From Liriodendron chinense (lineage: Eukaryota; Streptophyta; Magnoliopsida; Magnoliales; Magnoliaceae), in NCBI GenBank assembly GCA_003013855.2, contig PVNU02001287.1, forward strand, positions 372,001-436,000: DNA of 64,000 bases, read 5' to 3'. Under the pieces are notes generated by a model, which had not been told where the DNA came from, searched no databases, and was given only the letters and a program-made list of their open reading frames with translations. Below, one piece after another: positions 1 through 10,660 of this stretch. Within the stretch, counting starts at the first letter, position 1. Every line of letters begins with the position of its first letter. A program made the position numbers and the translations under genes.

Positions 1-491
1 ATAGAGCAGTTAAAACAGTCAATCTGTCATATGTATGAGTCATGTACATGATTCTCTCAATTCAAGCTAGGACGTGAGCATACTCAATTGCATAGGTCAG
101 CCCCAATTCCAATAAGTTAATATCACAATCATAATCATCATTAAACTCTGTCACTAAGCATAATTAGATCATGATTTGAACTTGATCCAAATCACATACA
201 CAGTCTCACATACTTCAGAATTTTCAGAAAAGTAGACTTTTGGTATGAAGCTCCCACATGAAGATCATAGATCTAGAGCGTATTGAATCGAATTCCTCGG
301 ATCATACAGGTCTAGACTAGCTCAAAACAATTAAGAACTCAAGAAATTCTTCTAAACATTTATGAGCCATCATAAGATTAAGAAAAGTTACTTAGAACTT
401 TATTTAAACTTCAAACCATTGTTCTTCACTAATAATTCAACTTGAAACCAAATCAATAAATTGAAACATCTTAGATTCACTACAAGCTTGA

Positions 492-513
492 CCTCTTAGC
501 CCTAGCTAAGAGG
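492..513 (-). promoter_or_regulatory. Leader RNA hairpin in Ath-1 left LTR
   Basis: The arms CCTCTTAGC and GCTAAGAGG form a perfect 9-bp stem with a 4-nt loop. The site lies about 160-185 nt downstream of the TATA position on the minus strand, so it would fall in the transcribed leader. Equivalent hairpins occur in the other Athila LTRs here. Confidence 0.65.
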
Positions 514-777
514 TTTAGCCATTCATGATCCAAGGAAACATGAAAACAACTAAACAAAGCATAACTAGAAAAACTAAACTAGGCGGAGTTGTAGAACTCC
601 AAATCCGACTTCCCTCATCTCCCACCGTGCTTAATCTCTTCTAGGATGCCCTAGGAACAATCCCTAGGTCCCCTTTTACAGTGGAGAAGCTCTGCTGTGT
701 CGGAATCATCTAGAAATTGTGTAGGGTTACGCAGTGCGCAGAGAAAATCAGAGCTTGTAGAACACACACTGTTACGC

Positions 778-1022
778 ACGACCGGTCGACCGGTCTGAGC
801 TCCTAGACGACCGGTCGTAAAAACGCAAAAAACGTCCAGAGAGTTTTCATAAATTCCGAGCCCAAGATTTTAATTCAAGGACCGGTCGCACGACCCGTCT
901 ACGCAGTGGACGACCGGTTGCACGGCCAGTCTTGGATGGTCCAGCAAGGTTTGCAATGAAGTCCCTTCTGATGAGTGTTCGGACCGGTCAGACGATCGAT
1001 CCTGGGCTATGGACGACCGGTC
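778..1022. promoter_or_regulatory. GACCGGTC palindrome array in Ath-1 left LTR
   Basis: Copies of the self-complementary octamer GACCGGTC and one- or two-base variants are spread over about 245 bp. They often come in pairs separated by short spacers such as GCAC or CG. The array begins about 98 bp upstream (minus sense) of the damaged TATA box at 672-680. The motif recurs at the equivalent place in every Athila-type LTR in the window. A role as a transcription-factor or silencing platform is inference. Confidence 0.75.
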
Positions 1023-1259
1023 TTGGCTTCTTTTTCCTGCCTTCTTTTCTTTCTCCTTTTGCTTCCTTCTTCCATCCTTTGACGCTTGATCTTGTGATCT
1101 TCAATGCCCATAATTAGCGTCTTTAAGCCTTTTATTGATGAATCTTCACTCTCATTCCTATAACCACAAAACCATGCATTAGTTGGGTCTTTAATCATGT
1201 ATTTCAAGCATAGTTAGTTATAAAATGGGGTTAGAATATACATATTTAAGCACTCAACA

Positions 1260-1271
1260 CACCCCCCAACC
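1260..1271 (-). promoter_or_regulatory. Ath-1 3' polypurine tract
   Basis: On the minus strand this reads GGTTGGGGGGTG and abuts the LTR start TGTTGAG, the normal place for the plus-strand priming tract of an LTR retrotransposon. The same block abuts the LTR in Ath-4 (37702) and Ath-5 (51636), and in Ath-3 with one G fewer. Confidence 0.85.
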
Positions 1272-2395
1272 AGCATTTTGCTAGTCCCAAGCAAAACATG
1301 CGTGAAACTAATTTCATTCTTCAAAACCCAACTCTCCTTCAAAAACCATGTTTCTATATACTTAATGATATGCGAGTGCAAGAACCAGGAAAACTTAGTG
1401 ATAGGAGTTGAGACCTTTACCTTCTCATAACATAACAAATACTTACTTGAAATTCCCGCTATTTGATTGATAAATAGAAAAGTCCAAACAATTTAACCTA
1501 GTGTGCTCGGTGAATGTTTATCTCATGGATTTCCGGGGTTACCTCCCTCATGAATTGATTGAGGTATGGATTCAACGGTATATAGATCAACAACAAGCCT
1601 AGACTGGAATTTGCCTTACCATCCTTCTGATGGCTTTCACACTACGTCCCATTTCCGGCTTTGGTTACGGGTAGACCATCCCCCGGTAGGTAATAGGTAG
1701 CCCTTTTCGAAATTTTCCACCATGTTTTCCATCATTCCCCATTTTCATCCTTCCTTTCCGTTTACTTTTTCATTAGATAAGATTTTTAGAAATCCATATC
1801 TTTCGTTATTTTCCCATGGACAAGGATGGACAAAATACCCCGGCTTAGTTTCTCAACACCCTAGATCCAAACTTAATCAATCCACAATTCTACATAATCC
1901 CTTTTAAGCATGAGAATTGTGTAATGTGGACTAGGTGTAAAAGTGTTTAGAAGTTCTATCAATCATAAAAATAGGGGAATTCACATATAATACTAGTGTC
2001 TTAGAGATTGCTCAAGGTAATCAACTTCACTCACTTTACTTTTCCTCTTTCTTATACTCACACTATCCCAACTGCATAGAAACAAAGTTTTCCAACGGAG
2101 TTTTGAATTTTTGAAAAATTGAACAAGTTCTTATATAATTGCTCGAGATGTTGTAAAACACTGGATTCATCCTAGTGATCATACACCCCCCAACCAAATC
2201 TTGCATTGTCCTCAATGTAAAAGATATGCATTGAGCAAAACATGAGAGCAATTCGAAAATAAGAGGAGTGAGCAATGAAAGTACCTGAGAGAATGAGAAG
2301 TGAAATTCTACCACCTTCTATCAAACCTATGAAAAGTAAACAAAAGCAATAAAATCCTAATCCTAACTACTCTATACCTCCATCAGACTAGGAGA
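1272..2395 (-). other. Ath-1 3' non-coding region between integrase and LTR
   Basis: There is no credible coding sequence here and no envelope-like ORF. Two stretches are shared with the 3' regions of Ath-3, Ath-4 and Ath-5: about 1610-1710 (around CACACTACGTCCCATTTC) and about 1795-1860 (around TTTTCCCATGGACAAGGATG). At 2184-2195 there is a second copy of the polypurine tract (minus GGTTGGGGGGTG), followed at 2204-2217 by a small CATTG/CAATG hairpin. Confidence 0.75.
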
Positions 2396-3548
2396 TCAAC
2401 CATCCTGATACACAGGATCAGTCAGAGGTAGAGACATACCTTTTGAAGGAAACTTCTCAAAGAACTGCTTTAATCGCTGACCATTCGCCTTAAAGGTGTT
2501 ACTGTTCCTTGGATTCAACAACTCGACGGTCCTATATGGGTAAACAGTTTGTACAATGTAGGGACCGGTTCATCGAGATCTCAATTTCTTCGGAAATAAG
2601 TGTAATCGAGAATTATACATAAGGACTTTTTGATTAATCGTGAATGTTTTACGAAGAATGTTCTTATCATGGAATACTTTCGTCTTGTCATTGTAAATTC
2701 TCGCATTCTCATATGCTTCATTCCGGAGTTCCGCAAGTTCATTCAATTGAAGTTTGCGCAACGAGCTTGCTTTGTCAGAATCAAAATTCATCTTCTTTAT
2801 TGCCCAATAGGCCCTATGTTCCAACTCCACAGGCAAGTGACAAACCTTCCCATAGATAAGTCTATAGGGAGACATTCCAATAGGGGTCTTAAAAGCGGTA
2901 CGGTAAGCCCAAAGCGCATCGGTAAGTCGAAGCGACCAATCCTTACGATCGGGGTTCACTGTTTTCTCCAAAATATGATTAATCTCCCTATTGGATATCT
3001 CAGCTTGTCCACTTGTTTGTGGGTGATAGGGAGTGCTCACTTTGTGAGTAACGCCATATTTCTTCATTAAGGTTTCAAATGGGCGATTACAAAAGTGAGA
3101 CCCTCCATCACTTATGATGACTCGAGTTGTTCCAAACTGGGAAAGAATATTCTCTTTTAAGAAACGAATGACTGTTTTATGGTTATTATTCCGGCATGGG
3201 ATCGCCTCGACCCATTTGGACACATAGTCAACGGCAAGCAAGATATAAACGTTTCCAAACGAAGATTGGAATGGACCCATGAAATTGATGCCCCAACAAT
3301 AAAAAATTTCAATTATTAAGATGGGATTGAGTGGCATCATATTTCTTCGGGAGATTCCTCCCAATTTCTGACAAGGCTCACATGTTTTATAAAACTCATG
3401 GGTGTCCTCAAACATAGTGGGCCAATAAAACCCACATTGTAGAATTTTAGCGGTGGTCTTCTTAGCCGAAAAGTGGCCACCACATGCCTGAGAATGACAA
3501 AAGGAGATGATACTGTGTTGTTCATCATCCGGCACACATCTCCTTATA
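2396..3548 (-). pseudogene. Ath-1 integrase
   Basis: Minus-strand integrase of the retroviral type, which would join element DNA to the host chromosome. The zinc-binding segment (H...H...CEPC) is followed by the DDE core. The first catalytic Asp is replaced: the copy reads WGINFMGPF where Ath-3 has WGIDFMGPF. The second Asp (VIISDGGSHF) and the Glu (SGQAEISNREI) remain. A nonsense change (Trp to TGA in RSRWTGPY, at about 2570) splits the C-terminus, which otherwise continues in frame to the stop at 2396-2398 (QDG). The copy is inactive on both counts. Confidence 0.9.
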
Positions 3549-4203
3549 ATTTAATCGGGACAATACTTGAATAAGTAAGGATCGTCCCGTAGGAATTTCC
3601 TCACCTCGTTGAAGAACTTATCTTTATCTTGCTTTTTCCAATGTGTTGGAGTTGTACCTATAGCAAGATAGTTAGCAATGTCCGCATACCAAGGCAATTA
3701 GGAGACTTTAAACAGTTGTTCATCAGGGAACATGTCATTGATCGCTGTCGTCTCAGGGGAATCGGTGAGAACAAGACTAGAGAGATGGTCAGCCACTACG
3801 TTTTCTACTCCTTTCTTATCTCGTATTTCTATATCAAATTCTTGAAGTAGGAGGATCCATCTTAACAACTGTGGCTTAGCACCTTCTTAGAGAGAAGGTA
3901 CTTAAGCACGGCATGGTCCGTGAATATGATGATATTGGATCCAATCAAGTAGGACCTAAACTTATCCAAGGTAAAAACTACGGCTAAAAGTTCTTTTTCT
4001 GTAGTAGTCTAGTTTGCTTAAGCTGAGTTTAAGGTTCTACTTGCATAGTAGATAACACATGGCTTCTTTTCTTTTCTTTGGCCTAGTACAGCTCCAATAG
4101 CGTAGTCGCTCGCATCGCACATAATTTCAAAAGGAAGGCTTCAATCAGGTGGTTGCATTATGGGAGCACATGTCAACATACCTTTAAGTTGAGTAAAGGC
4201 ATT
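3549..4203 (-). pseudogene. Ath-1 RNase H region, broken
   Basis: This segment aligns by order with the RNase H part of the intact Ath-3 pol (around 28950-29620). Fragments of the same protein can be read on the minus strand, for example the peptide around the CDASDYAIGAVLGQ motif near 4110. Several stops and shifts break it, so no long frame remains. It joins RT on the right and integrase on the left. Confidence 0.75.
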
Positions 4204-5199
4204 TTAACAATCTTCATTCCACTCGAATAAGTTCTCCTTTTGAAGTAGGTTACATAAAGGACGAGAGAGTGAACTAAAGTCCTTTATGAACCGTCTATAA
4301 AATCCAACGTGTCCCAAAAAGGACTGCACATCTCGTACGCTCTTGGGTGGTAGAAGGTTAGAGATAAGATCAATTTTTGCTTTGTCCACCTCGATTCCAT
4401 TTTGTGAGACGATGTGACCAAGTACAATCCCCTTTTGAACCATGAAGTGACATTTGTCCCAATTCAACACAAGGTTTTTCTCTTCACATCTTTTCAACAC
4501 AGATTTCAAGTGCATAAGGCACTCATCAAAGCTACAACCAAATACCGAGAAATCATCCATGAAGACTTCGAGAATTGTCCCCACCATGTCAGAAAATATG
4601 CTCAACATACAACGCTGAAAAGTGGCAGGGGCATTACATAATCCAAATGGCATCCTTCGATATGCGAAAGTGCCAAATGGGCAAGTGAATGTTGTCTTCT
4701 CTTGGTCCTCGAGTGCGATCTCTATTTGGTTATAACCTGAATAGCCATCAAGGAAGCAAAAATGGGAATGAACCGCCAACCTTTCTAAAATTTGATCAAC
4801 AAATGGTAGGGGGAAGTGATCTTTCCTCGTGACTGTGTTTAGCTTCCTGTAGTCAATGCACATTCTCCAACTGGTAGTGACTCTGGTTGGTACAAGTTCA
4901 TTATTGGCATTGGCTACGATGGTTATTCTGGATTTCTTGGGCATCACTTGAGTTGGGCTCACCCATTGACTATCAGATATTGGGTAAATGATACCCACAT
5001 CTAATAGTTTCACCACTTCGGCCTTAACCACCTCTTTCATGTTTGGATTGAGTCGTCTTTGTGGTTGCCTAGAAGTCTTCGCATTCTCCTCAAGGTGTAT
5101 GCGATGAGTACAAATCAGTGGGTCTATGCCATTGAGATCCGCAATTGACCATCCAATGGCACTCTTATGCTCTATTAGAGTGGCTATTAGCCTACTCTC
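4204..5199 (-). pseudogene. Ath-1 reverse transcriptase
   Basis: Minus-strand RT of the Ty3/gypsy family, which would copy element RNA into DNA. The long open part is 4204-5040. It shows the fingers/palm segment WRMCIDYRKLN, then LDGYSGYNQI, MPFGLCNAPATFQRC and the catalytic FMDD box, followed by the connection region ending ...LCNLLQKE. The frame closes at about 4206 where Ath-3 reads on (EDC-stop), and the upstream part to 5199 lies in a separated frame. FMDD in place of YxDD is usual for Athila-type RT. Confidence 0.9.
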
Positions 5200-6195
5200 T
5201 TATTCCTCATCCAAGTGGGAAGAAATTACCACCGGATATGTCTCTTCTCGACCTAAATATACATATTTCAAATCACTTGGTAATGGCTTTAGGTCAAGTG
5301 TTGGTGCCTTGATATTAGATGGGAGGGGCTTGTTCTCGTTTAAGGGTAAAGGCTCAAATAGTGCCCTCCATCTTTTGTTATCAAGTACCGGCATCACATC
5401 TAAGATGGCATCCATCTCTCGTATTGTGTCATCATTTATCTCATGAGAGTGGGCCACACATGCCTCCAAAGGATCGGAATAGAATGCTAAGGGGGATGTA
5501 TTCTCCACGAATGATTCAATTAGATTTATTTCATGGACTTTGTCATCAACTTCCCGTGGTTGTTTGCATAAATCAAATATATTCAGCTCGAGAGTCATAT
5601 TTTCAAAGGACATTTGTATAAGGCCGTTTCTACAATTGATAATCGCATTGGAAGTAGTTAGAAAAGGGCGGCCAAGTATGACGAGAATTTGAGCATTGGT
5701 ACCTATCACGGGATGTGTGTCCAAGACAATAAAGTCTACTGGGTAGTAGAATTTATCGACTTGAACTAAGACATCCTCAATCACTCCTCTCGGTATACAA
5801 ATAGATCTATCAGGAAGTTGAAGTGTGGTTTTGGTGGGTTTCAATTCACTTAACCCAAGTTGTTCATAAACCGGGTACGGAATGAGGTTAACACTTGCCC
5901 CTAAATCAAGTAAGGCTTGTTTAATCCAGTAGTCTCCTATGATGCATGAGATGGTTGGACTACCCGGATCCTTGTATTTTTGGGGCACCTCTTGTTTGAT
6001 AATAGCACTCAAATTCTCAGTCAAAGTACTTTGTTGTGAACATTGTGTTTCCTTTTGACTGTACACAATTCCTTTAGAAATTTGGCATAGGATGGTATTT
6101 GCTTTATGGCATCCTAACAACGGAATGTTGATCTTCATCTGCTTAAAAACCTCTAAAATTTTCAGATTTTTGTCTAAAGGTTTGGGTGAAATCAA
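5200..6195 (-). pseudogene. Ath-1 protease region (gag-pol)
   Basis: The 331-codon frame contains a retropepsin-like aspartic protease. The active-site motif is DLGAS in LLDLGASVNLIPY, followed by the flap-side segment and ILGRPFL...NAIINCRNG typical of Athila proteases. The upstream part is the gag-protease linker (KQMKINIPLLG...). The next frame (RT) begins at the same place in both Ath-1 and Ath-3. A retropepsin works as a dimer to cut the gag-pol polyprotein; here it belongs to a dead copy. Confidence 0.85.
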
Positions 6196-6977
6196 CCTTT
6201 GGGGAAACGGGGCAACCGGCTTGTATTGCCTTTCCGGTTCTCTCTTGTGGAGCGTTGTTCAGGCTATCACCCTTCTTTGGAAATTTTTGGATCCATAGGC
6301 TTTGGGGTCTTCACCGGATTAACTTTATCAATTATTTTCCCACTTCTCAAAGTGGTGATAACTTGAACATACTTCGTATATTGGGAGGATGAGCTTGCAT
6401 CTTGTATCTCAAATTGGGTCCTTGGGTTAGAAAGAGGTTGGGCAGGAAGTGTGCCTTTCTCCCTAACACTGAGGTGAGATTTAACCCTAGCTATTGAGGC
6501 TTTCAAGTCATTGATGGCTTGAGTTGAATTTTGATTGAATTTCGATTGCTCTTGCATGAACCCATCTATTTTCAGAGAATTAGTTTTGTTATATTCAGCT
6601 TGAACCGATACGAATGTACCCAACATCTCCTCTAGTGTAGCTTTTGGTGTAATGACTAGGGATGGACCTAGTAAAGGTTGAGCTCGAGGGGTATTGTTTG
6701 CATTCGCAGTGGGACCATTCCTCCAACTGAAGTTGGGACGGTTCTTCCAACTAGAATTATACGTGTTTGAGTTTGGAGTACCAAACTGCCGTTGATAACT
6801 GTTTATGGCATTTGATTGTTCTTGTAAAATATCTTGGACTGCTGAAATTGTGGGACAATCTTGTGTTGCATGTTGATTTTCGGCACAAATTCCACAAACA
6901 ATTTCAACGTCTTTTGAGTTGATCGTCTCTCCTTTCTTTAATTCCATAGCCTCGACTTTTCTTGTGAGGCTAGCCAC
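6196..6977 (-). pseudogene. Ath-1 gag C-terminal part with zinc knuckle
   Basis: The frame 6267-6977 carries a nucleocapsid CCHC knuckle, CGICAENQHATQDC (spacing CX2CX4HX4C). A Q/N-rich linker and the segment SARVKSHLSVREKGTLPAQP, also found in Ath-3, follow. The frame is separated from both the N-terminal gag and the protease by frameshifts. Gag packages the RNA and forms the particle. Confidence 0.88.
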
Positions 6978-7925
6978 ACGTGCACTTATGTTATCCTCTT
7001 CTGAGAGGACGTAAATTCCTCCATTTTCCTTTTGTTGGCTAGTCTTGGAATTTGTTGGTCTAGATGTATCCTAAGACTGTGCATTCTCGGCTAATTCCTC
7101 CAAATAATCCCATGCTTCCTCGGCTTCCTTATTCATGAACTCCCCATTACACATCATCTCTACGAATTGGCGCATGGGTGAAGTCAGTCCTTCGTAGAAA
7201 AAGCCTATTACCCTGCCAAATTTCGTAGCCATGATGTGGGCATGCATTTAATAAGTCCTTAAACCTCTCCCAACATTGAAAGAAGGTCTCATCCTCCTTT
7301 TGGGCAAAGTTCATGATAAGGCGCCTCAACATGTTTGTTTTATGAGTAGGGAAGAACTTTTTAATGAACTCCCTAGACATCTCAATCATGTGTCAATTAA
7401 TCGTGGCCTTAATGCATGAAGCCAACCTTTAGCTTTATCTTTAAGGGTAAAAGGAAATAATTTAAGTCTCACCACATCATCAGTTACGTTTGCAAAGTGC
7501 ATGGTGGCTATCACCCCGTCAAATTCCTTAAGGTGTTGATAGGCACTTTCACTGTCTAATCCATGGAATCTTGGGAGGAGTTGGATTACTCTCGGTTTCA
7601 AATCTACGTTCCCTGCATTTTGTAGAAAAACTATGCATGAGGGAGTGCTCGCTCTTGCTGGTTGCAAGTAATCACGTAATGTTCTGGGTCGGGGAACATT
7701 CTCAACCACATTCTCTCCCGTTTCGATTTGGTTTTGGCCCAGATTTTGATTGGCCATAGGATTGGGTTGATTTACAGTCATACTTTTAGACAAAATTGGA
7801 GAATTTAAATGTCTCCTAGCACGTGGTTCTCTGTCAATTCCTTCTACTATTCCCCCTTCACTAATGAGTCGGTTATTAGAATCCCGAGCCCAATGTGGCA
7901 TGCAAATCCTAAAAGAATGAAACAA
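6978..7925 (-). pseudogene. Ath-1 gag N-terminal part
   Basis: Two frames, 7386-7925 and 7147-7389, hold the retrotransposon gag domain. The first has TLRDYLQPARASTPSC, LLPRFHGLDSESAY and LKLFPFTLKDKAKGWL. The second has KFFPTHKTNMLRRLIMNF and CWERFKDLLNACPHHGY. A frameshift near 7386 separates them. The start is placed at MFHSFRICMPHWARDSNN because Ath-4 begins at the same peptide. Confidence 0.88.
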
Positions 7926-8463
7926 AAAGAATTCTTTCTTCCTTCCTTTACTTCTCTCTAAGACCGAAGCACAAGGTGTCTTGTAATGGCTGAGCCAGAA
8001 GCAAGGATAGAGACCGATTTCTCCTAGTCAATAGGGGTTCAGATAACTCCCTACCCACTCTTTGAATCTTTTGAGAAAAGTGCAGAAAAAGAAGAAAGAG
8101 GAATAGAGTTGAGAAGAGAAATCTCTGAGCACAAAGTGATCCAAGACGGCAGTGCCGACCAATAGGAATCAAGGCGTCACAAGGCCAACCTATCAGAGAT
8201 CCAAAAAGGAGTCTCCACCCACTCTACAAGAGATGAATATGATAGGCCTAAATAAGGGAAGAATGAGAGCAAGGTTAGAAAGATATAGCCTGATTTGAGA
8301 ACTTAAAATCCCTCACTTCTTCTTTAACTTCCTATAATCCCTGCAAAAAGAAAAATCAAAATAAAACAAACTAAGTTAGTATTATTCCTAAAAATCTCTA
8401 TAGAAACTATCTTCAGAAATTCTGTAAAAACCGTCAAAGTCCCCGACAATGGCGCCAAAAACT
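7926..8463 (-). other. Ath-1 leader between LTR and gag, with PBS at 8440-8457
   Basis: This is the untranslated leader. The PBS complement at 8440-8457 reads TCCCCGACAATGGCGCCA, two changes from the tRNA-Asp-type block TCCCCGGCAACGGCGCCA that is perfect in Ath-4. It lies six bases inside the right LTR edge. The rest is a non-coding leader closely similar to those of Ath-3 and Ath-4. Confidence 0.88.
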
Positions 8464-10031
8464 TGTTCGCTTCCCCAAGTGTAGGGTTGCGATGTAGTAA
8501 TAATCTTGGTAAGACTGAGGTCGATCCACAGGGACTTATGTAGGAATTCACAAAACACTTCCAATAATTCTATTGAAGTGCTACCTAACAGATTTGTAGA
8601 AGATTGATGTAGATAGTAACTTTCAATTAAACTGAAGGTAAACAATTAATAAAAGGCACTAGGGGTTCAAGGATCCACTTGTAGCAATCCTTGATGCTCA
8701 ATTTGCTGTGGTTTCTCACTTTCTCAACTAGAATAGAAATTAAGTTCCATTTAGTCGGATGATAGAGCAGTTAAAACAGTCAATCTGTCATATGTATGAG
8801 TCATGTACATGATTCTCTCAATTCAAGCTAGGACGTGAGCATACTCAATTGCATAGGTAAGCCCCAATTCCAATAGGTTAAGATCACAATCATATTCATC
8901 ATTAAACTCTGTCACTAAGCATATATAATTAGATCATGATTTGAACTTGATCCAAATCACATACACAATCTCACATACTTCAGAATTTCCAGAAAAGTAG
9001 ACTTTTGGTATGAAGCTCGCACATGAAGATCATAGATCTAGAGCGTATTAAATCCAATTCCTCAGATCATATAGGTCTAGACTAGATCAAAACAATTAAA
9101 ACTCAAGCAATTCTTCTAAACATCCATGAGCCATCATAAGATTAAGAAAAGTTACTTAGAACTTTATTTAAACTTCAAACCATTATTCTTCACTAATAAT
9201 TCAACTTGAAACCAAATCAACAAATTGAAACATCTTAAGATTCACTACAAGCTTCACCTTTTAGCCCTAGTTAAGATCTTTAGCCGTTCATGATCCAAGG
9301 AAACATAAAAACAACTAAACAAAGCATAAACTAGAAAAATCAAACTAGGCGGAGTTGTAGAACTCCAAATCCGACTTTCGCCATCTCCCGCCATGCTCAA
9401 TCTCTTCTAGGATGCCCTAGGAACAATCCCTAGGTCCCCTTTTATAGTGGAGAAGCTCTGATGCATCGGAATCATCTAGAAATTGCGTAAGGTTACACAG
9501 TGCACACAGAAAATCAGAGCTTGTAGAACACGCACTGTTACGCAGACGACCGGTCGCACAACCGGTCTAAGCTCCTGGACGACCGGTCGCAAAAACGCAA
9601 AAAACGTCCAGAGAGTTTTCATAAATTCTGAGCCCAAGATTTTAATTCAAGGACCAGTCGCACGATCGGTCTGAACAGTGGACGACCGATCGCACGACCG
9701 GTCTTGGATGGTCCAGCAAGGTTTGCAATGAAGTCCCTTCTAATGAGTGTTCGGACTGGTCGGACGACTGGTCCTAGGCTATGGACGACCGGTCTTGGCT
9801 GCTTTTTTCTGCCTTCTTTTCTTTCTCATTTTGCTTCCTTCTTCCATCCTTTGACGCTTAATCTTGTGATCTTCAATGCCCATAATTAGCGTCTTTAAGC
9901 CTTCTATTGATGAATCTTCACTCTCATTCCTATAACCACAAAACCATGCATTAGTTGGGTCTTTAATCATGTATTTCAAGCATAGTTAGTGATAAAATGG
10001 GGTTAGAATATACACATTTAAGCACTCAACA
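8464..10031 (-). repeat. Ath-1 right (5') LTR
   Basis: 1568 bp, in plus reading TGTTCGC...CTCAACA, so it has the TG...CA ends of an LTR. The minus-strand TATA box TATAAAAGG is at 9438-9446. The GACCGGTC array is at about 9543-9796. The leader hairpin at 9257-9278 is degraded. The Tat-1 target duplication ATAGT (9444-9448) overlaps the TATA box. The part from 9444 on is repeated at 20310-20897. Confidence 0.92.
9438..9796 (-). promoter_or_regulatory. Ath-1 5' LTR promoter: TATA box and GACCGGTC array
   Basis: TATAAAAGG on the minus strand (9438-9446) is preceded upstream by the array at 9543-9796, starting about 97 bp away. Spacing and order match the promoters of Ath-2, Ath-3, Ath-4 and Ath-5. 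Array copies include exact GACCGGTC and decayed forms such as GATCGGTC and GACTGGTC, the kind expected from loss of methylated CpG. Confidence 0.75.
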
Positions 10032-10640
10032 CTTTTGCATTCAAAAAGGCCTTTTGCTGCACATTATATTTGCGTTTGATTGTGCATAGGTCCTTTAGAA
10101 ACTTGGCATAAGAATGGATTTGTTTAATGACATCAAGCAATGGAATGTTTATCTTGACTTGTCTGAAAATCTCTAAAATATCATGAGAGTTTGGGAGAGA
10201 TTTTGGAGCAACCAATCTTGAAGGTAATGGTGCTACAGGCTTATAAACGTGTTTCATTTCTTGTGGGGCTGAGTTAGATCCGTCTAAGTTAGATCCATCC
10301 TCATCCTCAGAATTTACCAGATCATTAGGCTTGTCGGCCTTCACCAGAATAGATTTGTCAATTTGGTTACCACTCTCTACATGTTGGTTGGGGAGATTAG
10401 GGATGCTAACTTCATGTACTTGCTTTGGATTGGGCTGAGGTTGGACCATAAAGGTCCCTTCCCTAGCATTCAAGCGTCCCTTAATCTCATCAACCGAGAC
10501 TTTAAGCTCTTGGAACAAATGCTGTTTTGTTTGATTTATTTGCATTTGCCCTTGCATAAACACCTTTAGGGTATCCTCCATTAAGAATTGAGGTGGGGCC
10601 ATGTTTTGCATGGGTGGCCCTCCTTGAGAATTGGTAGCTT
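10032..10640 (-). pseudogene. Duplicated Ath-2 gag fragment
   Basis: This is nearly identical to 20898-21500, with a constant offset of 10866 and no indel. It holds the gag linker frame (MQNMAPPQFLMEDTLKVF, SVDEIKGRLNAREGTF, KINIPLLDVIKQIHSYAKFLKDLCTIKRK), which ends at the Ath-1 LTR edge. The other copy is the natural continuation of Ath-2 gag, so this one is an extra copy joined to Tat-1 at about 10640-10660. Confidence 0.88.
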
Positions 10641-10660
10641 ATTGCCCATGGCATTTCTTC

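Larger units (their letters stand above)
1..1259 (-). repeat. Ath-1 left (3') LTR, truncated by window edge
   Basis: The sequence matches 8762-10031 closely and ends in the same ...CTCAACA, which in minus reading is the TGTTGAG start of the LTR. The next base begins the polypurine tract. A GACCGGTC array occupies about 778-1022. The TATA box is damaged in this copy: 672-680 reads TGTAAAAGG on the minus strand where the other copy has TATAAAAGG. The leader hairpin (492-513) is perfect. Short ORFs in this stretch are by-products of the repeats and are not genes. Confidence 0.93.
1..10031 (-). mobile_element. Ath-1: Athila-type Ty3/gypsy LTR retrotransposon, cut by window start
   Basis: Two LTR copies enclose a gag-pol region read on the minus strand in the order gag, protease, RT, RNase H, integrase. 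Position 1 of the window equals position 8762 in the right LTR, so the left LTR lacks its first 298 bp. A tRNA-Asp-type PBS lies beside the right LTR and a G-rich polypurine tract beside the left, which fixes the minus orientation. The RT (FMDD box, MPFGLCNAPATFQRC) and this PBS type fit the Athila lineage. Coding frames carry several stops and frameshifts, so the copy is dead. It sits in Ath-2 gag: the right LTR ends directly against CTTTTGCATTC of that gag. The left target duplication lies outside the window. Confidence 0.93.

Noticed and set aside
932..1117. A 61-codon ORF (MDGPARFAMKSLLMS...) found three times (also 9704-9889 and 20570-20755)
   Set aside because: It recurs only because the Ath-1 LTR is present three times. 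It spans the GACCGGTC array and shows no protein-like constraint.
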